Origin: Anniella stebbinsi
Lineage: Eukaryota > Chordata > Lepidosauria > Squamata > Anniellidae
Direction: 5' to 3'
NCBI GenBank assembly: GCA_029215795.1
Contig: JARDYH010000003.1
Span: forward strand, 264,587,562-264,651,561
DNA length: 64,000 bases
Shown here: positions 20,845-31,231 of the stretch, one piece after another
How positions within the stretch are numbered: position 1 is the stretch's first letter
Layout of the letters: every line of letters starts with the position of its first letter
Program-made: the position numbers and the translations under genes
The notes under the pieces: generated by a model
Database searches by the model: none
What the model saw: the letters and a program-made list of their open reading frames with translations, nothing else
Told to the model about the DNA's origin: nothing

Positions 20845-22282
20845 TAGGGGTGTGCACGGACCCCCCGGATCGGATCAGGACCGGATCGGGACCTCCAATT
20901 TTGTTCTGGATCAGATCAGAACAAAATTGGAGGTCCCCCGGATCGGATCGGACCCGATCCGAAAATTGGATGTCCGATTTTCGTATTGGCCGCCATTTTT
21001 CCCCATAGACTTGCATTGGGGGAAAGAAAGCTTTCCCCCAATGCAAGTCTATGGGGAAAAATGGTGGCAGGGGAGTGATTAGGGGCCTAACTTCACCTTC
21101 CCTGTCCCTCCCCCTTGCGCTTACCTGCAGGGCCCTACTGCTCCCATCCGCTGGCACCCGCGGGCACCAGCAGACGGCAGCAGATGACCCCGGCAGGTAA
21201 GTAGGAGCCCCCTTGCGATCCTCCTTACCTCCCAGGGCCCCTCCGCTGCCATCCGCTGCCGCCCGGGCAGCAGCGGATGGCAGCAGAGGCCCCCCGGCAG
21301 GTAAGCCCCCCCGCTGATCCTCCTTACCTGCGGGGCCGTCCGGCGCCTTCCCCTGCATAGATCTACTGAGGACTAGGCTTCGTGGCCTAGTCCTCAATAG
21401 ATCTACGCAGGGGAAGGTGCCAGATAGCCCCACAGGTAAGTGGCCCCCCTCCCTCCTCCCTCGCAATCCTCCTTATTCCCTGGCCCCCTCCACTGCCATC
21501 TGCTACCGCCTGGGCGGCAGTGGATGGCAGCAGACAGGCCCCGGCAGGTAAGCCCCCCCTGGCGATCCTCCTTAACTACGGGGCCGTCTGGCGCCTTCCC
21601 CTGCGTAGATTTACTGAGGACAAGGCTTTGCAGCCTAGTCCTCAGTAGATCTACACAGGGGAAGGCGCCAGACAGCCCCGCAGGTAAGTGCCCCCTCCCG
21701 CCTCGTGATCCTCCTTACTTCCCGGGGCCCCTCCACTGCCATCCGCTGCCGTCCGGGCGGCAGCGGATGGCAGCAGAGGGGACCTGGCAGGTAAGGCCCC
21801 CCCCCCGCTGTCTGCTTCCATCGGTGGGCACCCACTGGTGCCTGCCGATGGCAGCGGACAGCCCCCCCAGGTAAGCCCCCCCCGCTCTTTACCTGGCGGG
21901 GCGTCCTCCTCCGTCCGTTGCCAGCTGTAAACTACTGCGAACTAGGCCTCGCGGCTCCTGTAAACTAGGCCACGAGGCCTAGTTAGTAGTAGTTTACAGC
22001 CGGCAATGGGAGGAGGAGGATGCCCCGCCAGGTAAGCTCCCCCCCCCCGCTGTCCACTTCAATCGGCGGGCACCCGCTGGCGCCCGCAAATGGAAGCTGT
22101 GGCAGGCGCCAGCGGGCGCCCGCCAATCCTCCAATTTTTCCCGAACTGGATTGGGTCCTTCCAGACCGGTTCGGAAAAGATCAGATGATCCAGAGGGGGG
22201 ATCGGAAATCGGATAATTGTATCCGATTTCCCCTGGATCGGCTCTGGATCGTGGATCGGAGGCGTTCCAGTGCAGACCCCTA
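20845..22282. mobile_element. hAT-like MITE, family A, with GC-rich hairpin modules
   Basis: The element starts TAGGGGTGTGCACGGACC and ends in the reverse complement of TAGGGGTCTGCAC. The flanks GTAAATAT (20837-20844) and GTGTAGAT (22283-22290) agree at 5 of 8 bases and both fit the hAT preference nTnnnnAn, so this is an aged target duplication. GGATCGG repeats sit inside both ends. The interior is a series of GC-rich inverted repeats, such as CGCTGCCGCCCGGGCAG and the GAGGACTAGGC/GCCTAGTCCTC pair. Long GC-driven frames, including one of 212 codons on the minus strand, are not credible proteins. Confidence 0.8.
21194..22036 (+). repeat. Array of eight CAGGTAAG splice-donor-like motifs
   Basis: CAGGTAAG occurs at 21194, 21298, 21433, 21545, 21681, 21788, 21868 and 22029. 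Three of these continue with T, giving the full vertebrate 5' splice-site consensus. Each sits at the edge of a hairpin module in family A. Minus-strand equivalents (CTTACCTG and similar) occur at the opposite edges. Confidence 0.8.
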
Positions 22283-22415
22283 GTGTAGATCAAGCCAAAG
22301 AAATCCTCCATAGATTGAAGTGAGTTTGGATTACTATGAATTTGACCTGTGGAGTCCGATAGAGTCCGGCTTTTTTTTCTTTTCTGAATCACACAGATTT
22401 CACAGACTTACAGAC

Positions 22416-22535
22416 TATTTTTTCATTGGGGGGGGGGGAGATTAGCACTAATTTGCTTTAACTAATGTGCATTTGCGCATTTGCATGTGTGCTTTATCAC
22501 TAATGTGCATTAGCGTTGGTGCGAACAGTGATAAA
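22416..22535. mobile_element. Family I-like remnant
   Basis: After a G-run at 22427-22437 come repeats of CATTTGCGCATTTGCATGTG and CACTAATGTGCATTAGC, like 41890-41930. It is partial. Confidence 0.35.
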
Positions 22536-23230
22536 GTTGAAGAATCATAGAATCATAGAACTGTGGTGTTGGAACGGACCACAAGGATCATCTAGTCTAA
22601 CCCTCTGCAATGTGAAGGAAAACCGACGAAACCATCCATGAGAGGTGTCTGTCCAGCCTTTTTTAAAATACCTCCAGAGATGGAGAACCCACAACCTCCA
22701 TAAGTAAACTGGCCCACTGTTATACAGATCTTACTGTCAGGGAGTTTTTCTACATATTTCATATCTGAATCTAGGTAGCTGTAACTTATAGCCATTATTT
22801 CAGGTCCTAATTGCTGAGCCATGGAAAATAGATCTTGATCATCTTTCCTGTGGCACCCTTTTATGTACCTGATCACTGCTAACACGTCTCCCCTCAGTCT
22901 TCTTTTCTCTAGGCTGACCATCCTAATTTCCTTCAGCCTGTCTTCATCGGGCATGTCTTCAAGTCCCTGTATCACTTTTATTGCCTTCCTCTGAATCTAT
23001 TCTAACCTGTCAATGTCCTTCTGGAACTGTGGTGCCCAGAATCGTACACAATACTCCAGGTGTGGTCTCACGAGTGCTGACGTGAGGGGAATAAGGACTT
23101 CACACATCTGTGATCAAATGCTTCTTCTAATGTAGCTGAGAACTGCATTAGCCCTTCTAGCAGCTATTTCACACTGCTGACTCATGTTCAGATTGCTGTC
23201 AACGACCACATTCAAATCCATCTCCGATGT
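22536..23230 (-). pseudogene. CR1 LINE, ORF2 end and 3' UTR
   Basis: The plus strand begins with GAATCATAGAATCATAGAA, the reverse of the CR1 3' octamer. The minus-strand frame reads IQGLEDMPDEDRLKE, FSLEKRRLRGD-like VSLEKRRLRGD and IRYIKGCH, the conserved C-terminal motif of CR1 ORF2. The segment 22976-23230 (GGTGCCCAGAATCGTACACA, ACTCCAGGTGTGGTCTCAC) also recurs in CR1-type repeats. Frames are broken. Confidence 0.8.
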
Positions 23231-24011
23231 AGTGCTTCCAAGCTATGAATCCCTCATCTTGTATATGTACCCTACATTTTTCCTCCCTAAATGTTGTCCA
23301 GGACTTCAAAGTATAATGAAGAAAAAAGTGCCTCTGAACATGGACAGAGAGCCCTTCTGTGAACTACTGTGTAGCCACAGCACTCCACCTCCCGCTACTT
23401 GCACAGAGAACACCTGCATGGACCTGATGAATTCCAGTGATGTTTTGTGGGCCAAAACTGAGCATTTGCTAACGGGTGCCAATGTTTTAAATCTCCATAT
23501 TGCTGAAATTGTAAGCATCGCTAATTCAATATAAACAATTAGAAACCCATTGGCTGATTGCAATTATTTACTAATGAGGTTTGGTTGGTATTGTAACGAA
23601 ATGCTAATTGGTTTATTAGCTTAGCATTAGCTGGTGCGATGCCTCCAATCATCAGAATAAATATGATATAATTCCTCTTATCAGGAACTCTGTGTTTGGT
23701 GGCATTCCCGAAATTAATGTGAATGTATGCCTTGAATATCAATATCTAAGAGGGTGGTTTGTTTTCCATGTAGAAAATGGAGTTATGTACAGAGTGCTAG
23801 ATTTTATTGCCATCACCAGAAACCAAGATCCAAAGGGCTCTATTGAAGATAGCTGGTAGTGTACACAAGTGGTTTTGGGGTTCTTTCTGCCTGACGGCCA
23901 AATTCCCTTCCAGAGAAGTTCTTGTGGGGCTGCATGCCATTGGTGGGTGGAAGAGGTGGGCCCAAAAATGGCAAACGCAACAGCAATCAATAAGACTTAG
24001 GTGAGACATGT
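23231..24011. other. No gene recognised; AT-rich part may be single-copy
   Basis: The stretch 23520-23760 is rich in TAATT-type cores and shows no repeat signature. The 116-codon plus-strand frame at 23184-23534 has no family motif. Confidence 0.35.
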
Positions 24012-24225
24012 CAGTAGTGGAGGCTGGTGGCACCGACGTCAGTGGGGCAGTGGATCTGCTCTGGGTTTCAGTCAGAGCCAGTCAGGACTCTGACGGAGCT
24101 CTCCAAGGTGTGGAACATATTTCAAGGCTGGGGTTCAGCACCTTGGATGGAACTCCCTCAGAGCTCTGACTGGTTCTGGATGAAACAAAGAGCAGGACCA
24201 CTGCCCCGTAAAATCGGAGCTACCA
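24012..24225. mobile_element. MITE, family K
   Basis: Starts CAGTAGTGGAGGCTGGTGG. Inverted inner motifs CAGTCAGGACTCTGACGGAG and CTCAGAGCTCTGACTGG surround a centre at about 24120. The related copy is at 53015-53242. Confidence 0.6.
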
Positions 24226-24433
24226 CCTTCCTTTGCGTGTCAAATTTAGAATGGGGAAACAACTATGCAAAAGCTGGGAAACCACCAATGACCAGTGGTT
24301 GAGAGAAAGGGGGTGGGGCCAGGGGATTTTGGGAGGAGACCTGCAGCTTGGCTTGCAGATGCAAGCAGAGTTATGTGCACCACGGATATCCGGAAAGCCC
24401 CAAAAGAGTTGGATTTCCTGGTGATGGAGGTCC

Positions 24434-24436
<3 letters not shown>

Positions 24437-24481
<45 letters not shown>
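24437..24481. repeat. (GA)n microsatellite
   Basis: About 22 GA units. Confidence 0.95.
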
Positions 24482-24484
<3 letters not shown>

Positions 24485-24998
24485 GATGGTGATCCAAAGT
24501 CAGAGACAAAAAGAATTCACCTTCCATGAAGTGGGTTCCTATTGGTGCAGAAAACTGTGGGTTCAACGGAGTGTTTCATGTGTTGGGGCTCAGAACCCAT
24601 CTGTGTCTTTGGGCAGGTTCTATGTCCTTTGTGACTAGCCATGCCTCCCATAATGATGCCCAGGACAGTTTCTCAAATTGTCAAATGTGCCTATGGCCCT
24701 AAGAAATGTGCCTATCCCTATATGAATTGTGAGGTATCTTCCCACCTGCTTCTTTGAGTCTGGAATTTCTGCTTCTTTGAGTCTGGGAGTATAGATGTCT
24801 TTTGGGCACAGCCTGCTGGAAGAGTGTTTGGGAGGTCAATGAATTCCAAATGCAGCTGCATCTCTTTCTAGCTTTCAAATAGAAAGCTAGAAAGAAGGAA
24901 GGAAGTACAGCTCAGCTCCTGTAGGCACCTGCCAATGGAGTCATTCCTGATGGGTTACAACTGCAAATGAGCTCTTTAGATCAGTCAGATAGATCAAC
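24482..24998. other. No gene recognised
   Basis: A short inverted pair TTTCTAGCTTTC and GAAAGCTAGAAA lies near 24866-24895. Nothing else stands out. Confidence 0.35.
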
Positions 24999-25461
24999 TG
25001 GGGATGGGTGAACTCTACCATGTCCTGTTCACACTCTGCTTGCCAGACTCCTGCCGGTTGCCTGACAGAAGGCTAGGTAGCCACCAGATGGTCCATGAGG
25101 TCCCAGCGAGAGCTTTTTCTTTTCTTTTCTTTTGTCTACAAGCCATGATTTGTGCAAAATCACGGCTGGGAATATTGATAGAAATTGCAATTTGCACAAA
25201 TTCGTGGCCACAAATAGTACAATTTGCATAAAAATCAAGGACCATTCACACCTGCAGTTTTGCACAAATTGCACTATTTTCAGCCAAAATTTTGCACAAA
25301 ACATTTGCACAAATTTTTAAAAGCAGGAATCTGTGAGCTTGCCCAACCTGGCGCACACTGGATCGAACCAGCTCAGTTATCGTGAGCTTGTGTCCAGGGG
25401 CTGAACTAACAAAAATGTACAGAGTTGGACCCCCAAACCAGATTCCTCCAACATCTCTACC
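24999..25461. mobile_element. MITE, family I
   Basis: Starts GGGGATGGGTGAAC and ends CCTCCAACATCTCTACC. The interior is rich in TTTGCACAAATT motifs, as at 31320-31400 and 38160-38290. Confidence 0.55.
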
Positions 25462-26391
25462 TAGAAGGATGACCCCTTATATGGAGGAAAAGCAGATTCA
25501 CAACTAAGCTATTGCCCCGCATAAAGAAACTGAATTTCAACAGTGCCTCAAGACTTTTTTTAATACATTGAGCCTAATCGACCAGTTGAAATCAATAGGA
25601 TTTAAAAGTACTTAACTTGGGTTGAAATGTGCCCTCTGCTTTTAATTTGCTATTCTTTCCTCCGTGGCTCCCAACCCCTGTATTCTGTCATCAGCCTTTC
25701 TTGTTTTTGGGTTCATTTAAATGATTTAGGGGAAGACAGAACATTCAAAGAGACCCAAGAGAAGCTTGCTAATTCCTGAATGAGAACAGAACTCATAGGC
25801 TCTCTACTCATCCATCAAAACAGAGTTTGAACTTCCTTAGCATAATCATTCATCTGTGCAGCCCGCAGCCCTGCAATAACTTCCAGAACTATTTCTCAAC
25901 ATTCATGAATTGAGTGAGTTTATATTATATGTATATTATTTATGGATCTCTTTCATGGTTAGATAATTTCTCTCTGGGGCTATAAATTCTGTGTTATTTG
26001 AGGGGTGTTGGGAAAAGCACCTGCTGAAGCTTTCACTGCCATTGTTAAATTACCACTAATATATCCTCTCAAAATTCTGATGCAAAATCTCAATGAACTA
26101 TGTCATGTTCACTCCATTGGCTTCAATAAATGGATGTTTGCAGTTGAAAACACCACTACCTGTGCCTCTGTTATTCCAGTCCCCTTATTATGAATCGCAA
26201 ATGAAGAACCAGGTATGACAATAGTTTAGGATTGTCAGGTGGAGGGATGTATATTGAAAGGATCCTTGGTGAGCCTCTCGGTGCGACGCGACGCATAGCA
26301 GCCATGCGTGAATCCACAAAACTCAAACTCACTGTTCTCCAAATTCAATCTCAAAGCTCGTTCCAACTTGGATCCGTTATCACATGGCAAT
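25462..26391. other. No gene recognised
   Basis: AT-rich in the middle (25740-26100), apparently single-copy in this window. No coding motif. Confidence 0.35.
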
Positions 26392-26692
26392 CAGGGTAGG
26401 GCGAACTCATGCACATTGACCCCCATTCATCGGACCACACAATGGAGGCTCCAGAAATGGCGCCCTTCCCCCTGCGGCACTAATGGCGGCCATACAGGCC
26501 CTATTGACACAGAAGTGAGAAATGCGCAATTTTGGCAATGAGGGTGGATGGCTGCTGAGCAATCACCAGGGCCTCAAGAGCCCTGGAGTATGGGTCTGTG
26601 TTTATGCCATGGGCAAATGACTGGGTCCAAGGGGTGGACATGGACAAATCTGTTAAACTCCTGGACTCAGGTGGGTGCTCGCAACATCCCTA
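26392..26692. mobile_element. MITE, family J, with 8-bp target duplication
   Basis: The element runs from CAGGGTAGGGCGAAC to CGCAACATCCCTA. The flanks ATGGCAAT (26384-26391) and ATGGCAAG (26693-26700) match at 7 of 8 bases, which supports hAT-type insertion and fixes the ends of family J. The interior has CACAATGGAGGCTCC and TAATGGCGGCC. Confidence 0.8.
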
Positions 26693-26699
26693 ATGGCAA

Positions 26700-27005
26700 G
26701 CTATTTTTCCCATTTTCCGGCACGAAAACATGTACATATGAGTTGGTATGTACGCATTCTTCTCCCATTCATTAAAACATACTTGTGTACATTTTCCGGA
26801 AGTACGCATCTTTTCCTGCACATTTTTTCAAACGTATATGTGCTGTCAAATGGATTGTTGTTGTCGTTGTCGTTGTTGTTGTTGTTGTTGCTGTGTGCAA
26901 ATCACATTGCAATCTCGGAGATGTACAGAGTCAACCAGAGATTGTGCCGGAGTCCGTGTTCAATCTGCACATTACGGTCCGGGTAAAATCCTGGTCAATT
27001 CTCAT
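26700..27005. mobile_element. Dispersed repeat, family N, with (GTT)n
   Basis: CATTTTTTCAAACGTATATG, GCAATCTCGGAGATGTACAG and GTCAACCAGAGATT match 42585-42835 and 59605-59800. An imperfect (GTT)n tract occupies 26849-26891 in this copy only. Confidence 0.55.
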
Positions 27006-27639
27006 ACTTCCATCCTACAGGAGCCTTGAGTTAGGTGCCTGCTCACCACTGCCACAAATGGGGAGCCATGATATAGCAGTCTGTCAGGAGAGAGCTTTCA
27101 AGATGTAGTTTCACTCCCCCTTATCTAATTTCAAGCAGCACTGGGCCGAGGTTGGGGGGACCTACCAGAGTTACACATGTTTTTTGCCCCCACACTGCCC
27201 CCCCATGGCCCACATTCACACAGAATCCGTAGGGTGCTCCCCCAAGTTGAAAAGAAGTGGACAACGGCCAATTTGCCCCTGAAATTGGGTGGAAAACTTA
27301 TCCATAGCCCTACAGAGTACTATATTTGGGCTTGTTTGCAAACTAAATGTGACCCTTTTGGTTCTCCATAGCAGGTACAGAGCAACAAAAGGGCCAAAGT
27401 TAGCTTGCAAGCAAGCTAAATTTGACCCTTTTCATTCACTGTAGATCTATGGATGCCTTTTTTTTTTTTGTAAAAAGAAATATTTGGGGGGGGCACTGTG
27501 TAGGGGCAGTGGGGGCATGGTGGGGGACTGGGGGATCATGCATTGCTCATTCCTGGCCCACTTTCAAAAGCCCTCTACAAATGATCAGTTCAGACTTTTA
27601 CCAAGATTAATCTTCCCTCTGTAGGAGCCCACAATTTGT
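27006..27639. other. No gene recognised
   Basis: A local pair of similar segments (AGCTTGC...AAATGTGACCCTTTTGG and TTTGACCCTTTTCATTCAC) is seen near 27340-27450. No coding motif. Confidence 0.3.
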
Positions 27640-27872
27640 AGAGGGAGCAGAGAAAGAGAGAGGGGGGGGGCTTTTTACACCTACAGGTGTAGAGGGAGGG
27701 AAGGGGCGATCCTGGACATACCTGCTTCCGGGATCGTCCTCCTCTTTCCAAACTGAACTGTGACATCCCAGCTTCCTTCCAGGATGTTGTGCTGTCGCGC
27801 CCGCCATTTCTTTTTAGGGAAAGGATCTGGAGAGTGCACTTGCACGCCATCGAAAAAGATAAGTAAAAAAAC
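27640..27872 (-). mobile_element. Family C MITE, part 1, interrupted by family B
   Basis: The order CTACACCTA, GGCGATCCTGG, GCTTCCGGGAT, GTGACATCCCAGCTTCC and CGCGCCCGCCATTTC is the reverse complement of family C at 48490-48904. It continues at 30756. Confidence 0.6.
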
Positions 27873-27986
27873 TAGGGATGTGCACTGACCCCCCGGATCG
27901 GATCGGATAGCGGATCGGAATCGGACCTGGGGGGTCGGATCAGATCGGATCGGATCGGAGGCTGGTCGGATCGGATCGGACCAGAT

Positions 27987-29242
27987 GTCCGATCCGGATC
28001 GGACGCCATTTTGAATGCTTTTTCCCATAGCCAAGTATTGTTTTACAAAAACGCCTATAACTTTTTCATTTTTAAAGATAGAAGGATGAAACTTGGGCAC
28101 ATTGTAGACTGGTTAGGGGTAGTTATCTGTGAGAAATTTCAGAAAGATTGGTGCATGCATTTTGTGGCAATTAATTTTTTAATAAATACCCAGGAATGCC
28201 TATAACTTTGTCATTTTTAAAGTTACACACATGAAACTTTGCCACATTGTAGGGGGTACCTTGGGACCTATGTGTGTGAAATTTCAGAAACGTAGGTGCT
28301 TGTCTTGTGTGGCAATTAATTTTTAGAAAAATGGGTAGTAGTGGGGTAAATACAGTTACGCCTCCCATTTTTTTATTTTTGAAGATACAAACAGGAAACT
28401 TGGGCACATTACAGGTACCACTTGCCTTGATATGTGTGTGAAATTTCAGAAACATTGGAGCTTTCCTTGTGTGGCAATTAATTTTTGAAACAATGAGGAA
28501 AGAAACACCTATAACTTTGTCATTTTTAAAGCTACACACATGAAACTTTGCCACATTGTAGGTGGTACCTTGGGACCCATGTGTGTGAAATTTCGGAAAC
28601 GTAGGTGCTTGCCTTGTGTGGCAATTAATTTTTTAATAAATACCCAGGAATGCCTATAACTTTGTCATTTTTAAAGTTACACACATGAAACTTTGCCACA
28701 TTGTAGGCGGTACCTTGGGACCTATGTGTGTGAAATTTCGGAAACGTAGGTGCTTGCCTTGTGTGGCAATTAATTTTAGAAAAATGGGTAGTGGTGGGGT
28801 AAATACAGTTACGCCTCCCACTTTTTTATTTTTGAAGATACAAACAGGAAACATGGGTACATTACAGGTACCACTTGGCTTGATATGTGTGTAAAATTTC
28901 AGACAGCTGGGTCCAGGCATGTGGTGGCAAGGTATTTTTGAAACAATGAGGAAAGAAACGCCTATAACTTTTTTATTTTAAAAGTTAGAAGTCTGAACAT
29001 TGCTCACTTTGTAGATGGGTTAGGGGTAGATATGTGTCAGAAATTTCAGAATTATAGGTCCAGGCATTTGATGGCTATGGAATTTTTAAATTACATGTTT
29101 CAAAAAAATTTCTACAGAGGCCAGGTCTTCCCCTCCCGCTTCCCGCGAAGAAAAGGAAACACTCTCTCGTCTCGATCCCTTTGATCCTTGCTAGTAGTAT
29201 CCATTACAGGGCTCGTGTTTCCTTTCCTACTTTCACTTTTCA
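27987..29242 (+). repeat. Left arm of family B palindrome, seven tandem units
   Basis: Each base x pairs with 58608-x in the right arm, with no insertion or deletion along the arm. I count about six mismatches. The arm contains seven degenerate units starting at 28053, 28198, 28360, 28507, 28652, 28813 and 28960. Lengths are 145, 162, 147, 145, 161 and 147 bases, so units 1-3 and 4-6 form two copies of a block of about 454 bases. Unit hallmarks are CCTATAACTTT, TTTTTAAAG, ACATTGTAGG, TGTGTGAAATTTC and TGTGGCAATTAATTTT. Confidence 0.9.
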
Positions 29243-29365
29243 AGCAGAACGGCTGAGCCTAGCTGTGTTTTGCAGCCATGCGTGCAAGGAAGGATCACTC
29301 TGGTCTCGATCCCTTTGATCCTTGGTAGTATCCATTACAGGGCTCGTGTCTGCTTGAGTACAAAG
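29243..29365. repeat. Spacer of family B palindrome
   Basis: A 123-base asymmetric loop. Its second half (about 29300-29350, CTCGATCCCTTTGATCCTTG and ATCCATTACAGGGCTCGTGT) repeats in direct orientation the inner end of the left arm near 29170-29220, so this short segment is present three times around the centre. Confidence 0.85.
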
Positions 29366-30621
29366 TGAAAAGTGAAAGTAGGAAAGGAAACACGAGCCCT
29401 GTAATGGATACTACTAGCAAGGATCAAAGGGATCGAGACGAGAGAGTGTTTCCTTTTCTTCGCGGGAAGCGGGAGGGGAAGACCTGGCCTCTGTAGAAAT
29501 TTTTTTGAAACATGTAATTTAAAAATTCCATAGCCATCAAATGCCTGGACCTATAATTCTGAAATTTCTGACACATATCTACCCCTAACCCATCTACAAA
29601 GTGAGCAATGTTCAGACTTCTAACTTTTAAAATAAAAAAGTTATAGGCGTTTCTTTCCTCATTGTTTCAAAAATACCTTGCCACCACATGCCTGGACCCA
29701 GCTGTCTGAAATTTTACACACATATCAAGCCAAGTGGTACCTGTAATGTGCCCATGTTTCCTGTTTGTATCTTCAAAAATAAAAAAGTGGGAGGCGTAAC
29801 TGTATTTACCCCACCACTACCCATTTTTCTAAAATTAATTGCCACACAAGGCAAGCACCTACGTTTCCGAAATTTCACACACATAGGTCCCAAGGTACCG
29901 CCTACAATGTGGCAAAGTTTCATGTGTGTAACTTTAAAAATGACAAAGTTATAGGCATTCCTGGGTATTTATTAAAAAATTAATTGCCACACAAGTCAAG
30001 CACCTATGTTTCTGAAATTTCACACACATAGGTCCCAAGGTACCACCTACAATGTGGCAAAGTTTCATGTGTGTAGCTTTAAAAATGACAAAGGTATAGG
30101 TGTTTCTTTCCTCATTGTTTCAAAAATTAATTGCCACACAAGGAAAGCTCCAATGTTTCTGAAATTTCACACACATATCAAGGCAAGTGGTACCTGTAAT
30201 GTGCCCAAGTTTCCTGTTTGTATCTTCAAAAATAAAAAAATGGGAGGCGTAACTGTATTTACCCCACTACTACCCATTTTTCTAAAAATTAATTGCCACA
30301 CAAGACAAGCACCTACGTTTCTGAAATTTCACACACATAGGTCCCAAGGTACCCCCTACAATGTGGCAAAGTTTCATGTGTGTAACTTTAAAAATGACAA
30401 AGTTATAGGCATTCCTGGGTATTTATTAAAAAATTAATTGCCACAAAATGCATGCACCAATCTTTCTGAAATTTCTCACAGATAACTACCCCTAACCAGT
30501 CTACAATGTGCCCAAGTTTCATCCTTCTATCTTTAAAAATGAAAAAGTTATAGGCGTTTTTGTAAAACAATACTTGGCTATGGGAAAAAGCATTCAAAAT
30601 GGCGTCCGATCCGGATCGGAC
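29366..30621 (-). repeat. Right arm of family B palindrome
   Basis: Inverted copy of 27987-29242 at about 99.5% identity by eye. Mismatches cluster at 29990-30095 (five of about six), with another near 29750. Confidence 0.9.
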
Positions 30622-30755
30622 CTCATCGGATCGGATCGGATCGGATCGGAGGTTGTCCGGATCGGATCGGATCGGATCGGATTTTCCCGATTTTGGGTCG
30701 GATCGGATTCGGATCGTGGATCGGATCCGATCCGATGCACACCCCTAAAAAAAAC

Positions 30756-31075
30756 ACACACGCTGAAATTGAGCCTCCGACACACACACACACTGCCATC
30801 CCATGGATGGTGAAAATGCAGGCCCCCTCTTCCCTGATGAGCACAGAACCATGCAGCATGGCTCCGTGCCTGTTTCTGGTGCTCGTTTACTCGCGAGTAA
30901 GCGGGCATCACGGGGGACAGGCGGCCACTCAGGACATTCTCGGGATTGTGGGAAGAATCAGTTTTTCCCAGGAATCCCTTATCCTGGAGAAAACCTGAGC
31001 CCGTCCCCCCCCAAGAGTGCATTATTTGCACAAACAGGGATGACCCAGGGATGGTCCTGGGTAAAAAGGCTGGCA
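30756..31075 (-). mobile_element. Family C MITE, part 2
   Basis: Resumes the reverse-complement order of family C: CTGCCATCCCATGGATGG, GAAAATGCAGGCCCCCTC, ATGCAGCATGGCTCCGTGCC and CTCGTTTACTCGCGAGTAAG. With 27640-27872 it makes one copy split by family B. Confidence 0.65.
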
Positions 31076-31085
31076 TTAAATGGCC

Positions 31086-31131
31086 AGAGAGAGACAGAGA
31101 CAGAGACAGAGACAGAGAGACAGAGAGAGGA
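31086..31131. repeat. (GAGACA)n simple repeat
   Basis: Degenerate GAGACA/GAGAGA tract. Confidence 0.85.
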
Positions 31132-31231
31132 AGGGGGGAAGAGAGAATGGCTTTGCCCACTTTTTTGTTTTTACTCCACCACTGCTTTTATCTATGACCC
31201 ACCCACATATAGATGCAGCCCTCAATAGAAA

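Larger units (their letters stand above)
27873..30747. mobile_element. Large palindromic hAT-like element, family B
   Basis: This 2,875-base element has ends TAGGGATGTGCAC and the reverse complement of TAGGGGTGTGCAT. It is flanked by a perfect 8-bp duplication, AAAAAAAC, at 27865-27872 and 30748-30755. Subterminal zones (27890-27986 and 30622-30735) hold roughly eight and ten GATCGG copies, a plausible transposase-binding array. Between them lie two inverted 1,256-base arms around a 123-base spacer. No transposase is encoded, and the short frames occur as mirror pairs. It sits inside a family C element. Confidence 0.9.

Noticed and set aside
20828..21466. 212-codon open frame on the minus strand
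   Set aside because: It lies in GC-rich hairpins of the family A MITE, is proline-, glycine- and arginine-rich by composition, and crosses the element end. No protein motif.
23184..23534. 116-codon frame as an exon
   Set aside because: It begins in CR1-derived sequence and shows no family motif, splice-site pair or conserved composition.
28654..29954. Identical 88- and 69-residue frames on opposite strands, suggesting a duplicated small gene
   Set aside because: They are mirror translations of the palindrome arms, made of tandem units without codon bias or motif.
27873..30747. Palindrome as an assembly or library artefact
   Set aside because: Six or so mismatches between the arms, different subterminal sequences on the two sides, a perfect 8-bp target duplication, and an older copy with the same left-arm, centre and right-arm layout at 3551-4491 all argue for a real element. 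Long reads would settle it.
30594..31160. 188-codon open frame on the minus strand
   Set aside because: It spans the GATCGG array of family B, its target duplication, family C and a (GAGACA)n tract, so it joins unrelated repeats.
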